The position numbers were made by a program, and so were the translations under genes. The notes under the pieces are model-generated. The model did no database searches. It was not told the origin of the DNA and saw only the letters and a list, made by a program, of their open reading frames with translations. Positions 1 through 9,275 of a DNA stretch of 64,000 bases are shown in pieces (positions within the stretch are counted from its first letter, which is position 1; each line of letters begins with the position of its first letter). The DNA lies in NCBI GenBank assembly GCA_028282885.1, contig JANQGX010000032.1, forward strand, positions 22,439-86,438, written 5' to 3'. This DNA comes from SAR324 cluster bacterium (GTDB taxonomy: Bacteria > SAR324 > XYD2-FULL-50-16).

Positions 1-25
1 CCGGGTGTATGCTTTTACTGACCCA

Positions 26-796
26 CTAAGATTTCCCAATAATCTTATCAAACCGACTATCCATGCAGACACTGATGTCAGTTGTCTTAAATCTGCCATC
101 CAAAAACAGACTGAAAATAGTGGCTGGCGTTGGTGCCGACTGCGCCTTCTTCATCGTATCCAGCTTGATTGTTTTAAGAGATAATCCTCGATTGTGAGCG
201 GTTTCAACCAATGAGTTCGTGATATGGAATTCCGAATAGGGGCACCGATTGGAATAATATGCGACGATGCCATTTTTATCAGGACACTCTCCACTTTTAA
301 CCGATTCGTTAAAACGAGGTCGATCATCGGATGTAACTGTATTGAAACTCATTGATATCAAACTGAATCCCCCGGGAATGCTCTCACATATCTCAAATCC
401 TTGTTTGATCAGCCATTTGGTGTCACTCATAAAGTGATATTTTTTGGTTCCGACAACAGTAACAAGCCCGGATTTGCCCTGTTTTTTTGCGGATTCAATT
501 GCAGCCTTCAACAATCTTTTCCCATGTCCTTGTTTTTTGTATTTGCCTGAAACCCAAAAGCAACCAATCATCAGGTAATTCGGTGCAGTGACCGGAACCC
601 AGGCCTGTTCAGCCGGACCATACTCGATAAACACTTTGGCACGCTCGTCCAGTCGCCGGAAAACCCAGCCATTATTAAACTCCTCTTTAAGCCACTGCTT
701 TTTCATTTCATAACCAATTGAGCACTTCTTGTCCGAGAATGCGCAACAAATGTGTTCGGTATCAATATTCTCCTTCGTTAACGTTATATACTCCAT
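26..796 (-). CDS. GNAT N-acetyltransferase with YoaP-like C-terminal domain
   Basis: A 256-residue protein predicted to transfer an acetyl group from acetyl-CoA to an unknown amine in the cytoplasm. A GNAT fold covers about residues 60-150. The acetyl-CoA loop reads KKQGHGKRLL after the strand YLMIGCFWVSG. Residues about 175-256 form a thioredoxin-like tail with a CPYSE motif, as in the YoaP family. The ATG has a good GAGGA Shine-Dalgarno. The DJ-1 family gene lies just upstream (12-base gap), so the two are probably cotranscribed. The GNAT call is firm; the tail assignment rests on remembered family resemblance. The substrate is unknown. Confidence 0.85.
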   Translation of the reverse strand: MEYITLTKENIDTEHICCAFSDKKCSIGYEMKKQWLKEEFNNGWVFRRLDERAKVFIEYGPAEQAWVPVTAPNYLMIGCFWVSGKYKKQGHGKRLLKAAIESAKKQGKSGLVTVVGTKKYHFMSDTKWLIKQGFEICESIPGGFSLISMSFNTVTSDDRPRFNESVKSGECPDKNGIVAYYSNRCPYSEFHITNSLVETAHNRGLSLKTIKLDTMKKAQSAPTPATIFSLFLDGRFKTTDISVCMDSRFDKIIGKS

Positions 797-808
797 TGAT
801 CTTCCTCA

Positions 809-1432
809 TTAGGCGGTCGCGGCTTGCATTAGCTTTTCAAAGTATTCGGCCCGACCGGTTTTGAACAAACCATACCAAGCTTCTAGTACTGGTGGATTAT
901 AAACATCCAGACATTTAAAGATATGATACGCAAATTCCACCGGTGCCATTGCAGATGCTGTAATAACGTTTTTATGGTTAACGGCCGGCGCTTTTTCATA
1001 TAACGCGGCGCCATTATACTGAGTGGCAGCCAGATATTCAGGGGCATTGCTCGTATGTTTCCGGTCATCCAAAAATCCCGCACGAGCAAGGCTGGCAGTC
1101 GCTCCGCAAATTGCCGCAACAGGTTTATCAGAATCGAGAAACAGACGAGCAGTCTCAATAAACTCGGAATTTTTACCTTTATCCCAGGCAGTACCGCCCG
1201 GGAGGATTAACATTGAGCTGTTTGCGGGTGAAAGGTTTTCAAGTGGCAGGTCGGGCATGATACGAACGCCACCAATTGTTGTCACAGGCTCTTCCTGAAG
1301 GGCCACGGTCCTGATACGAAAACTACCCGGATTTTTCTGAAACTGTGGATTGTTGATTCCGGCAATTGCATAGCCGGCTTCCCAATCAGACATACTGTCA
1401 AAAACACAAAGATGTACTATTTGTTGATTCAT
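809..1432 (-). CDS. DJ-1/PfpI family protein (class I glutamine amidotransferase-like)
   Basis: About 207 residues with the DJ-1/PfpI fold. The nucleophile-elbow cysteine is in AAICGATASL (about residue 109), preceded by the strand MLILPGG and a conserved early acidic residue in SDWE. Members include protein deglycases, isonitrile hydratases and stress chaperones; the sequence does not separate these. I chose the ATG at 1432 over the upstream TTG (1438) because AAGGGG then sits about 8 bases upstream. It is directly upstream of the GNAT/YoaP gene in the same direction. Confidence 0.85.
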   Translation of the reverse strand: MNQQIVHLCVFDSMSDWEAGYAIAGINNPQFQKNPGSFRIRTVALQEEPVTTIGGVRIMPDLPLENLSPANSSMLILPGGTAWDKGKNSEFIETARLFLDSDKPVAAICGATASLARAGFLDDRKHTSNAPEYLAATQYNGAALYEKAPAVNHKNVITASAMAPVEFAYHIFKCLDVYNPPVLEAWYGLFKTGRAEYFEKLMQAATA

Positions 1433-1638
1433 TTGCAATCCCCTTTAAAGATTCTTGAATAAAAAGAGTATTACACATCATCGTGACACCGTTATGTCAG
1501 GTTTGGGATTTGAATTGGCTTGATATTGATCCTTTATCCACAAAACGCCAGCTTCTGTTGATCGGCGCGATGTTAGCAGCTTCAAGCATGGGAGTCGACT
1601 GAGAATGAGTTTAAGAACCGACAAACCTTGGCTTCGGT

Positions 1639-1974
1639 TTATTCCGGCAGGTGATAAACTGCTTCGATATTGTAACCATCGGGATCGAGTACAAATGCAG
1701 CATAGTAATTTGAGTGATATTTGGGTCTCAATCCGGGTGGCCCGTTGTCTGTGCCACCTGATTTTAACGCGGCTTTGTAAAACTCATCTACTTCCTCACG
1801 ACTACTGGTGCTGAATGCAATATGAATTCGTGGTTCCTGTGGTTTTCCTTTAGAAATCCAAAAAGCTCCACCCGGATCCTTGCTAACACCCTGATCCCCT
1901 TCTGTTCCAAATCCAACGGCATCAGGAAATTCCGACAGGATTTTGCAGTAAAGAACACCTCTTGAGGAACCCTC
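1639..1974 (-). pseudogene. VOC/glyoxalase-family relic
   Basis: An open minus-strand frame of 112 codons has no acceptable start and opens after an in-frame TGA at 1975-1977. Its second half is clearly a vicinal-oxygen-chelate protein: EFPDAVGFGTEGD, then GGAFWISKGKP, RIHIAFST, and YYAAFVLDPDGYNIEAVYH at the end, with the usual final metal-ligand Glu. The N-terminal betaalphabetabetabeta module and its His ligand are not recognisable, so this is a truncated or frameshifted remnant. The 1439-2124 interval otherwise contains no gene that I can support. Confidence 0.7.
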
Positions 1975-2124
1975 TCATGGACCAGTCTTTCAGCATTGTC
2001 AAACCGGAGTTCCGGAGTTGTCGATAATATTCCGAATGATAAGCCAAGCAGTATTCCCTAACATTTGCCCGGCAAAGAAATATGTCCGGGTTTTCTCCGG
2101 TATCGGATGTAATCGTTGTATAAT

Positions 2125-3450
2125 TCAGAGCTTTCTTTCAACGTTGATTAAACCATAGGAATCCTGAAGTCCTTCGAAGTAGACACCTTCTATCTCCCCG
2201 CCTACTTGTGTTTGAGAGAAATCAGATGGAAAATTGAAAATGGTTCCTTCCTGATCCACACCCGCAGCATTTCCAACAAACTTTATATTAATGGTCCCAT
2301 CCTCATTTTGCGTGATAAAATCACCGGTAACATTGTTGGTACTGCCTTTGACTACTGTCAGAGTATCATCGTCATCCGGCATATAACTTGATAACAGAAC
2401 ATCACCACTGGAATCAACAATGATGGTGTTCCACAGGGCAACCGTAAACGGGTTATCGGTACATTCGTGATTAGAGGGAATAGTGCTGGCATTCACACAG
2501 GCGCCTGTCACAAAATAGTAACCGTAAATTCCGCCCGGACTGCCCAGAAATACATAAACCGAATTGGAAAAGGTTGAATCAAAGAAGAAAGTATAGCCTC
2601 TGATTTGATCGCTTCTGCCATCATTATTGTATCGTAATAGACGATTAATATCCAAAACCATGGTAATTGTTGTGCTATCTCCTTCCGACAAGTTTAATGC
2701 TGAAGGTATTGAATATTTGATTTCGAACTGGTCTTCGGGATTTCCCCCTAACGCCGGTATCCCACCGTCATATTGCATATGAATATCAAATTGCATCCAC
2801 TCAGGCTCCTTGTCTTCAAAATCGTCATTATCGGCTGTGTTGCCTTCAAATGGGGAGTGATCTGCTTGGGTACAATAAGTGTGAATTCCCGGATAAAGGC
2901 TCTCATCTCTGAAATTCGCGCTTACACAACCTTTGATCAAAGCGGCCTTTTTATACGTTATGGATAATTGGCTATATGTCCCTGCCGGTATGCTAAAGAC
3001 AGCTTCATCAGAGGATTCATCTCCAGAAATATCCGAAGTAATTTCAAGATTCTGAAGTAGATCACTCAGGTCAACGAGACTGTTGGTTATAGAAATGGTT
3101 GCGCCGGTGTCGCTTTCAAAAGCTGTATAGGAGCTGTTTTCGTTTTCCAAAGCGATTTTATGAATTGTTAATTGAAAACCTTCAGGAGGGCCGGAGGCTA
3201 TATAGTCCGGTCTGAATTCATCATTATCAGAACTAGCCTCAGATGATAAAGGCTTTAAATCGAATTGGTTCAACAGATTTGCATTTGATGAACTTGTATT
3301 TGAATTCGCTGCCCTGATTCTAAGATTCAATGTCGCTGAGGTTTGGCTTTCAGTATCGACATCATCATCGGTCGATTGGTTACAACCGATCGTGAGCAGT
3401 ACGATAGATAAAAACAGTACAAACACACCCGATGTTTTTAGATTATTCAT
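2125..3450 (-). CDS. exported lipoprotein of unknown function
   Basis: A 441-residue protein starting MNNLKTSGVF. It has a hydrophobic signal (VLFLSIVLLTIG) ending at a lipobox-like cysteine (about residue 23) and then an acidic Asp/Ser/Thr-rich linker. The rest is beta-rich, and the phrase AVFSIPAGTYSQLSI resembles DUF4382-type periplasmic beta-sandwiches, but I cannot assign it to a family with certainty. The longer reading from 3543 is unlikely because the ATG at 3450 has GGAGGA 7 bases upstream and places the signal peptide at the N-terminus. Expected at the inner leaflet of the outer membrane or in the periplasm. Confidence 0.75.
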   Translation of the reverse strand: MNNLKTSGVFVLFLSIVLLTIGCNQSTDDDVDTESQTSATLNLRIRAANSNTSSSNANLLNQFDLKPLSSEASSDNDEFRPDYIASGPPEGFQLTIHKIALENENSSYTAFESDTGATISITNSLVDLSDLLQNLEITSDISGDESSDEAVFSIPAGTYSQLSITYKKAALIKGCVSANFRDESLYPGIHTYCTQADHSPFEGNTADNDDFEDKEPEWMQFDIHMQYDGGIPALGGNPEDQFEIKYSIPSALNLSEGDSTTITMVLDINRLLRYNNDGRSDQIRGYTFFFDSTFSNSVYVFLGSPGGIYGYYFVTGACVNASTIPSNHECTDNPFTVALWNTIIVDSSGDVLLSSYMPDDDDTLTVVKGSTNNVTGDFITQNEDGTINIKFVGNAAGVDQEGTIFNFPSDFSQTQVGGEIEGVYFEGLQDSYGLINVERKL

Positions 3451-3831
3451 CAGTTCCTCCATGATTGCATATATTGGAATATAGGAAAAGACATGAGGCT
3501 GAAGCAGTTGTCGAATGATATAACGTCGGGAGAAAGCTGGCAAGACGGTTCAGTTCCCCGGCACAATGTCGAAGGAAGTAAAGAACCAGCTAATCGGAAA
3601 TCAGCAAACCTGTTGCACGTGCTATATTATTGATTTTATGGAAAATACGCCCAAATAAAGAGATGCCCGGGCGGATATCACTCAGCCAAAAGCAACTGGC
3701 CACTTCCGCACCATCCGAGGTTTCACAAAAAAGAACCTACACGAAGCTCGATGAAGTAGATAGCCGCTGTGCCGTTTGAATGCGGTAGACATGGCTACTC
3801 AGATTTAACATCTTAATATACGCCTGTCGTC
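3451..3831. other. intergenic region without a recognisable gene
   Basis: About 380 bases between the lipoprotein and the SDR gene. I see no open frame with a ribosome site, no tRNA-like fold and no clear terminator. It should contain the promoter of the lipoprotein gene and the 3' end of the SDR transcript. Confidence 0.5.
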
Positions 3832-4857
3832 TTAGACAGTTTTTCGGTTTAAATACGTTTTTATTATCTGTTGTTCGAGTTTTTTTGATATTCCAACCTT
3901 TAGCTTTGCATAAGAGTCACGTTCCTTGATCCACGAAAGCGTGTCAGATATTGTGTCAGCTATGGGTCTGAATTCAAGCCGGTTCTTTAAAGCCTTATCG
4001 ATGTTTATGTGAAAAAGCCCGCTGTATTTCCTGGAAAGATAGTAAGGAAGCTTCGAAAAACTCATCAGGTTGTATTTGTTGAGAAACTCGTCTTCCATCC
4101 AAATGAACTCGGCATCGCTTTTGCTGATATCTCTGCAATGTTCAAAGAAGGATTTATAGGTCAATTGACCATATTGGCCCGTTATATTAAAAATGCCGGA
4201 CGTTTTCGTTTCCAGCATTTTAATGTTCCAGATTGCCAGATCCGAAGCATCTATAACCGTCATCCGGGTGTCAGGACTGCCGGGTGCCATGACTTTGCCG
4301 CCTTCGGATATACGCTTCGGCCAATAGGTAAATCTATCACTATTGTCATATGCCCCGGCGATTAATCCAGGCCTGACAATCAGTAATTTGTCGGATATTT
4401 CGCTGCTGAAAACCTTTTCGCATTTCGCTTTAAGGGCACCGTAATAGTTATCAAACCCTTCATCTTCAGTTCCCAGGCCCTCCGCTGTTTTCAGTTCTTT
4501 ATCTGATATCTCTTTTGTTGGATCCTCTTCTTTTGATTCAACGGGATCAAGCAGATTGTTATAAACGCTCACCGAGGAAATGAAGGTATAGTGTCCTGCG
4601 GAGTTTTTCAGATGTTCCAAAGTTGATCGTGCGACGCTCGGATGGTAACAACTGGTATCTATGACTGCATCCCACCGCCTGTTATTTAATGCATCATAGC
4701 TACCCCTTCGATCACCTCGTAATTTTTCAACATATGGATAGAGGTGCGAATTGTTAACCCCCCTGTTAAACAGAGTAACTTCGTGACCGCGATGCTGTGC
4801 TGCTTCAACCAGGTATCTTCCAAGAAAAACGGTTCCCCCCAAGATCAAAATCTTCAA
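3832..4857 (-). CDS. extended SDR, NAD(P)-dependent epimerase/dehydratase-like
   Basis: A 341-residue extended short-chain dehydrogenase. A Rossmann start, MKILILGGTVFLGRYL, carries a GGTxFLG variant of the glycine motif typical of the atypical group related to isoflavone-reductase and CSP41 proteins. VIDTSCYHP and FISSVSVY give the usual strand-4 and serine positions, and YGALK is the YxxxK catalytic pair. Substrate unknown. The start is TTG at 4857, supported by AAAGGAG about 5 bases upstream. It stands alone, with gaps of 195 and 381 bases to its neighbours. Confidence 0.85.
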   Translation of the reverse strand: MKILILGGTVFLGRYLVEAAQHRGHEVTLFNRGVNNSHLYPYVEKLRGDRRGSYDALNNRRWDAVIDTSCYHPSVARSTLEHLKNSAGHYTFISSVSVYNNLLDPVESKEEDPTKEISDKELKTAEGLGTEDEGFDNYYGALKAKCEKVFSSEISDKLLIVRPGLIAGAYDNSDRFTYWPKRISEGGKVMAPGSPDTRMTVIDASDLAIWNIKMLETKTSGIFNITGQYGQLTYKSFFEHCRDISKSDAEFIWMEDEFLNKYNLMSFSKLPYYLSRKYSGLFHINIDKALKNRLEFRPIADTISDTLSWIKERDSYAKLKVGISKKLEQQIIKTYLNRKTV

Positions 4858-5052
4858 TTTGTCTCCTTTTTTCGTGTGGCATCCTTCTGCTGTGAGTCGG
4901 CTGCAGTCTCTCCGAAAATAAAGCGGATTGGGACTGTTGAATGCTAACGAAACCGTGTTATATAGCCCCCTTACAGATCACTTTCGTAGAAGTACTTTTC
5001 TGCTGGCCAGGCATAAAAGCTTCGTTGCAATCCAATAGCAAAATCCCCAGAA

Positions 5053-6906
5053 TTAGAAAACCTGCTTAATGATGACTCGACTCCCTTTTTTGATGACCTT
5101 TACTGATTTTTCAATGACAAAGTAGTCCGGACGACGGTCTTCAATCAACCTGAAACCATATTTGGCTCCCCGAAAAACAGGGTGATAATGAAAAAGAATT
5201 ATATCGCTGTTCTGCAACACTATTGGCGCTCCCGCTTTCAAACTCCTATTGGTGATACCCTGAAAATAAGCATGATCTTCGGCTGCATAAACAAGATCTG
5301 TGTAGCGAATATCCGAAAGTTTCATCGTTTCCGAATAGGTCAGATCCAAAGGATGCCAGGTCCCGTCTTCATCCATATACTCCGCCCACTCGTGATGAAA
5401 GTCATATTGATCAGCATTATCCCTGTTTAACACAACCCCTGAGATAGAACGTGCAGGAATCCCGTTTGCCCGGCACAACGCAATAAACAATCTTGCATAA
5501 TTAATGCACACGCCCTCTCGCTGAAAAAAGGTCTGAGACGCCTTGAGAGAGGCGGGAGCCTTGTGAAAGCCCTGATTGAATTTGAGATAGCCTGTAACAA
5601 AGTCACTGATCATTTCTGCATTTTCATCAATGGTTTTTGATTCCGAATGGAGCTGACGTGCCTTTTCAAGAATAGCCTCATTAGTCGAGTCGATAAAATA
5701 AGATGGCGATGTCCAGTCAGCAGCCGTTTCCCTGCCGAGACGAAAAGTTGTTGGCGAGTTCCGGTGTCGAATGTATCGTATTTTTAACTCCGATATCTCT
5801 CCGAGTTCATCAGTGGGAATTATCGCCCAATATCCGCCAAATCCGTCATATTTCCTGTCATAGGAGAAAAGTCTGTCGTTAATGCGAATTTCAACTTCAC
5901 TTTGCCCGAGAAAGGAGCGACCGACTGGTACCAGTAACGCATCACCCAAAGGCAATCCATCGAGTGAGTCCGGTTGCAAACGTTTACCCGGTGAACCGTC
6001 CTTTGCAAGTCGGAAACCGGTATTGACATGCCTTCCGGATGGTTTTGCAGGACGCCTGTTTGAGCAGCGGGAGAATACCCCGGGAATACTCCATGATCCA
6101 CCACGAATAACCTTTCTTGAGCCACCTTCAGGTCCCCTGGGATTGCTCTGCCGGCTGTAAGCGTAATAATTTTCATCATACCAATCAGCCGTCCATTCCC
6201 AAACATTTCCGGACATATCGAACACGCCGATATCATTTGCCGGATAGCTTCCAACCGGGGCGGTGTAGAGATGTCCGTCAGTATCACTGGGATTGCAACA
6301 CTCCTGTGCTCCGTAATTTGCAAGTTTTCTGGTCAATACCCCGGTCCGGGTTGCGTACATTCTCTCCTTCCCCCGGGATCTCGCGGCAAACTCCCATTCC
6401 GCCTCGGAAAGAAGGCGAAAACCACCACCTGATTTCTTATTAAGCCATTTGATAAAGGCCTGCGCATCATTCCAGGTAACACAGACAACGGGGTGATTAT
6501 CTCCTTGAACAAAAACGAGGCGATTCCAGCTTTTATCCGTAATAACACCCCAGTTGCCATCTTTATCAAGTCCAAAACAACCCTGACCCCGCTCCGCTTC
6601 TGTCCGATAACCGGTCTCTTCCACAAATTTCCTGAACTCGCCGACGGTTACTTCATGTTTACCGATATAATAATCGTCCAGGCACACTTTATGGTTAGGT
6701 TTTTCATCCCTGTCGCCTGATTCAAAACTGTTACCCATTTCAAAACAGCCTCTTTTGACCGGCAAAAACTCCATACCGGTTGTGGGATCAGAGTACGGAC
6801 CAAAAGACGACATTTGATTTCGGTTATCAGCGATGATGTTTTGAAAAGCAGATATAAACACGGCTCCTAATAAGATGACTATAATAGCCAAGCGTTTGTT
6901 TTTCAT
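5053..6906 (-). CDS. exported SUMF1/FGE-like domain fused to a transglutaminase-like domain
   Basis: A 617-residue fusion. Residues 1-27 are a signal peptide or anchor. Residues about 38-305 form a formylglycine-generating-enzyme (SUMF1) fold: GMEFLPVKRGCFEMG, KHEVTVGEFRKF, FRLLSEAEWEFAAR, GNVWEWTADWYD, RGGSW and NTGFRLA. Only one cysteine (C281, in SRCSNRR) occupies the region where true FGE has a catalytic Cys pair, so sulfatase activation is doubtful. Residues about 420-560 form a transglutaminase-like papain-fold domain with C467 in REGVCINYARLF, His in FHHEWAEY and Asp in HPLDLT, a complete Cys-His-Asp set. Probably a periplasmic or envelope protein. Substrate unknown. Confidence 0.85.
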   Translation of the reverse strand: MKNKRLAIIVILLGAVFISAFQNIIADNRNQMSSFGPYSDPTTGMEFLPVKRGCFEMGNSFESGDRDEKPNHKVCLDDYYIGKHEVTVGEFRKFVEETGYRTEAERGQGCFGLDKDGNWGVITDKSWNRLVFVQGDNHPVVCVTWNDAQAFIKWLNKKSGGGFRLLSEAEWEFAARSRGKERMYATRTGVLTRKLANYGAQECCNPSDTDGHLYTAPVGSYPANDIGVFDMSGNVWEWTADWYDENYYAYSRQSNPRGPEGGSRKVIRGGSWSIPGVFSRCSNRRPAKPSGRHVNTGFRLAKDGSPGKRLQPDSLDGLPLGDALLVPVGRSFLGQSEVEIRINDRLFSYDRKYDGFGGYWAIIPTDELGEISELKIRYIRHRNSPTTFRLGRETAADWTSPSYFIDSTNEAILEKARQLHSESKTIDENAEMISDFVTGYLKFNQGFHKAPASLKASQTFFQREGVCINYARLFIALCRANGIPARSISGVVLNRDNADQYDFHHEWAEYMDEDGTWHPLDLTYSETMKLSDIRYTDLVYAAEDHAYFQGITNRSLKAGAPIVLQNSDIILFHYHPVFRGAKYGFRLIEDRRPDYFVIEKSVKVIKKGSRVIIKQVF

Positions 6907-7061
6907 AGTTTCAAATCCTCACAAGATTTATTGAAGCGGTAAGTATAACGTTTTCCGGCCCTGGCCGCACCTCCAACACCGACTGAACTCATTGTCTTTT
7001 ATTGGGACTGCGGATCTTGTTTGCGGCGGCAAGTTACGATACCAACTTTTGATAGATGGGT

Positions 7062-7493
7062 TTAAAGATTGAGCTCGTTCAGAGGCAAGATTCTGTAGTT
7101 CAGATCGTCGTAGTATGCAAATCCAAGTGACTCCCAAAAATCGTTACCAGATGCGTTATCGGAGTTCACCAACACAGCTATTTTGGTAATATGCTCAGCT
7201 TTCAAGGATTTTACAGCTTTATCCACCAGTTTTGTCCCTATTCCCCGGCCTCGGTATTTATCATCAACAGCGGTGTGGTAAATGAAACCTTTTCTGCCAT
7301 CATGTCCGCAAAGAATTCCACCGATGATCTTTCCCCTTGATTTACAGATGTAATTGTTATCAGGATTCCTTTTTAAGAATCTGGAAAATCCCTCTTTCGA
7401 ATCATCGACGGACCGTAATATTATTCCGCTTGAATTGGACCAAAGCCGATAAATGCCGTCATAATCATCTATTTTCATTTTTTTAAAGATCAT
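7062..7493 (-). CDS. GNAT N-acetyltransferase
   Basis: A compact 143-residue GNAT protein. Motif A reads YHTAVDDKYRGRGIGTKLVDKAVKSL with the RGRGIG acetyl-CoA loop. The C-terminal strand NDFWESLGFAYYDD is typical of small-molecule or amino-acid acetyltransferases. A weak AAGG lies 9 bases before the ATG; an internal ATG five codons later is possible. Another GNAT gene ends 15 bases upstream, so the two probably share a transcript. Substrate unknown. Confidence 0.85.
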   Translation of the reverse strand: MIFKKMKIDDYDGIYRLWSNSSGIILRSVDDSKEGFSRFLKRNPDNNYICKSRGKIIGGILCGHDGRKGFIYHTAVDDKYRGRGIGTKLVDKAVKSLKAEHITKIAVLVNSDNASGNDFWESLGFAYYDDLNYRILPLNELNL

Positions 7494-7508
7494 CTCGAAA
7501 TGCCTTGA

Positions 7509-8120
7509 TTACTTTTGTACTATCACTGGGGATCGGTCACTGGCATTGAGACGGGTCAAATGACTGTCCCCGATATCTGCGTTATCGATAAAATATACAA
7601 CCCTGTCGGAGTCGTTCCAAATAATGCTTTTCCAGTACTGAAAACCGCATTTTTTGACAAGGTTGATTGATGCCATATTATCAGGCCAAATGACTGCAAC
7701 AACTCGCCGGAATTCAAGTTCCGTGAAGCCTACTCTCAGGATTTCCTTGCAGGCCTCAAAACCGAAACCATTGCCCCACATGGGTTTTTTGAAAGCGTAC
7801 CCAATGTTTACCTCCTTCATGTTGCTGATGTAATGCAATCCTCCAAATCCAATCAATTCCGAATTTGATTTCAAGTAGATCCCCCAGTCGCCGAACTGAT
7901 GGGTTTCCCAATGCTTATTGATCTCAACCACCCTGTGTCTGGTTGAATCCATGCTATCATCCGCACCACCAATCCAATATTTCATGACTTGAGGATCGCC
8001 GAATACTTGAAACAATGATTCAGAATCTTCAAGTGACAATCTGCTGAAATACAGCCGTTCAGTTTCCATGTCCTGGGTTCCGGAAACAGTCTGTTGAAAT
8101 ACGGGTATGTGAACAATCAC
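7509..8120 (-). CDS. GNAT N-acetyltransferase, RimJ/RimL type
   Basis: Up to 203 residues. TERLYFSRLSLEDSESLFQ opens the domain in the manner of ribosomal-protein alanine acetyltransferases (RimJ/RimL). The acetyl-CoA motif is KKPMWGNGFGFEACKEIL, and RVVAVIWPDNMASINLVKKCGF is the conserved C-terminal signature. The listed start is GTG at 8120; the ATG at 8069 (METERL) would match the usual length of the family better, so the first 17 residues are uncertain. Members of this type also act on antibiotics and small amines. Confidence 0.83.
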   Translation of the reverse strand: MIVHIPVFQQTVSGTQDMETERLYFSRLSLEDSESLFQVFGDPQVMKYWIGGADDSMDSTRHRVVEINKHWETHQFGDWGIYLKSNSELIGFGGLHYISNMKEVNIGYAFKKPMWGNGFGFEACKEILRVGFTELEFRRVVAVIWPDNMASINLVKKCGFQYWKSIIWNDSDRVVYFIDNADIGDSHLTRLNASDRSPVIVQK

Positions 8121-8289
8121 AGAAAAAACCCCACCGGTTATTTATCACCGGCAGGTTTATCTCTTTTTCATCTTGGCACCTGTTTATATGATTCCATTTG
8201 AAAATAGCGAAATTGACCAGAACATGGGAGGAAATGATCGATTCAATCCATTAGGAAAAATAACCAACCGGCCACTTATCAATGGACTT

Positions 8290-8886
8290 CTATTGTGAGT
8301 CTGCGTGTTTTTTCAACAAGCGGAGACCAATCAACCAGCCAACAAAAAATCCCACCAGGTGTCCTAATTTAGGATGTTGAGCATATATAATATCGATTAT
8401 CATCGCTGGTAAAATCGCAAAACCAACCGCAAGTTTCAAACGAAGTGTGACATTTGCCTTTTTCCAGATTATCAAGGCCCCCAAAGCAGCTACTCCCATC
8501 ACTGCTTGTGATGCGCCGGTACCTAAATTCCAGGGTGGTTCGACTGTCAAAGTGCTGACCAGCGTCCCGCATGCACCCGAGACAAACCAGAGCATAAAAA
8601 ACCGGATGGAACCTGTATATTTTTCAAGTATTACTCCGAGAAGGAAAAATGACAAAACATTGAAAAACATATGGGGTTGCTTAAAATGAATTAACTGAGA
8701 CAAAAGCAAACGCCACAGTTCCAGATTCCAAAGATGCTCAAATGTGACGCCACCATATGGTTCCAACTGAACATACTTGATCTTGCCGAACAAAGAGCCA
8801 CTAATTTGAAAATTGACAGCTAGAGAGTAGGCTATTGTAAAAAGCGATACTGCAATTGTGACATAGGGATATTTTCGAGAACTCAT
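8290..8886 (-). CDS. rhomboid-family intramembrane serine protease
   Basis: A 198-residue polytopic membrane protein with about six hydrophobic segments. The catalytic dyad is visible: S126 in GTGASQAVMG and H176 in KLGHLVGFFVGW. H72 and N76 in PHMFFNVLSFFLLG form the usual oxyanion-hole HxxxN motif. Rhomboids cleave within or near transmembrane helices of substrate proteins. The ATG starts a few bases after the stop of the small membrane protein gene upstream, suggesting translational coupling. The substrate is not evident from the neighbours. Confidence 0.87.
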   Translation of the reverse strand: MSSRKYPYVTIAVSLFTIAYSLAVNFQISGSLFGKIKYVQLEPYGGVTFEHLWNLELWRLLLSQLIHFKQPHMFFNVLSFFLLGVILEKYTGSIRFFMLWFVSGACGTLVSTLTVEPPWNLGTGASQAVMGVAALGALIIWKKANVTLRLKLAVGFAILPAMIIDIIYAQHPKLGHLVGFFVGWLIGLRLLKKHADSQ

Positions 8887-8889
8887 ATC

Positions 8890-9138
8890 TTAACTGACGT
8901 GTTCCACTGTATATTTCCGTTTTCTGATTTCCGACCAGATCCCAACCGAGATCATGCCCAGGATTATTAACAGTTGAAAATAGAACGCATAGCCAAATGC
9001 ACGTAAATCAGTGTGCGGTGGACCGGAAAGATGCCAGAAATCAGGACTGCCGGCATAGTGCCAAACATCAGTTCCCGAAAGAAACATAACCCCCCAACAC
9101 ACCAAAGCTATAATGTTAAGAACCACAATCTTTTTCAT
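8890..9138 (-). CDS. small two-helix membrane protein
   Basis: An 82-residue protein with two predicted membrane helices (about residues 5-22 and 50-68) joined by a loop rich in His, Trp and Asp (DVWHYAGSPDFWHL). AAGGAG is well placed before the ATG. It is coupled to the downstream rhomboid gene with only a few bases between them, so the two are presumably cotranscribed. No family recognised. Confidence 0.7.
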   Translation of the reverse strand: MKKIVVLNIIALVCWGVMFLSGTDVWHYAGSPDFWHLSGPPHTDLRAFGYAFYFQLLIILGMISVGIWSEIRKRKYTVEHVS

Positions 9139-9275
9139 TTCATATCTCCTTTGATTCAGTTTGCGCGTGCATCAGTAGCGGCTGCACTGATGGTTGATAA
9201 AAAATGCCCTTTCAAGATTATTGAAAATCGGTTTCATCCAAAGCATTTACCGCCGACCGGCCGGATGTACTCTCA

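Noticed and set aside
5820..6720. Several open frames on both strands inside the SUMF1-transglutaminase gene
   Set aside because: They are shadows: the 617-residue frame has continuous family motifs and the others have no ribosome sites or recognisable domains.
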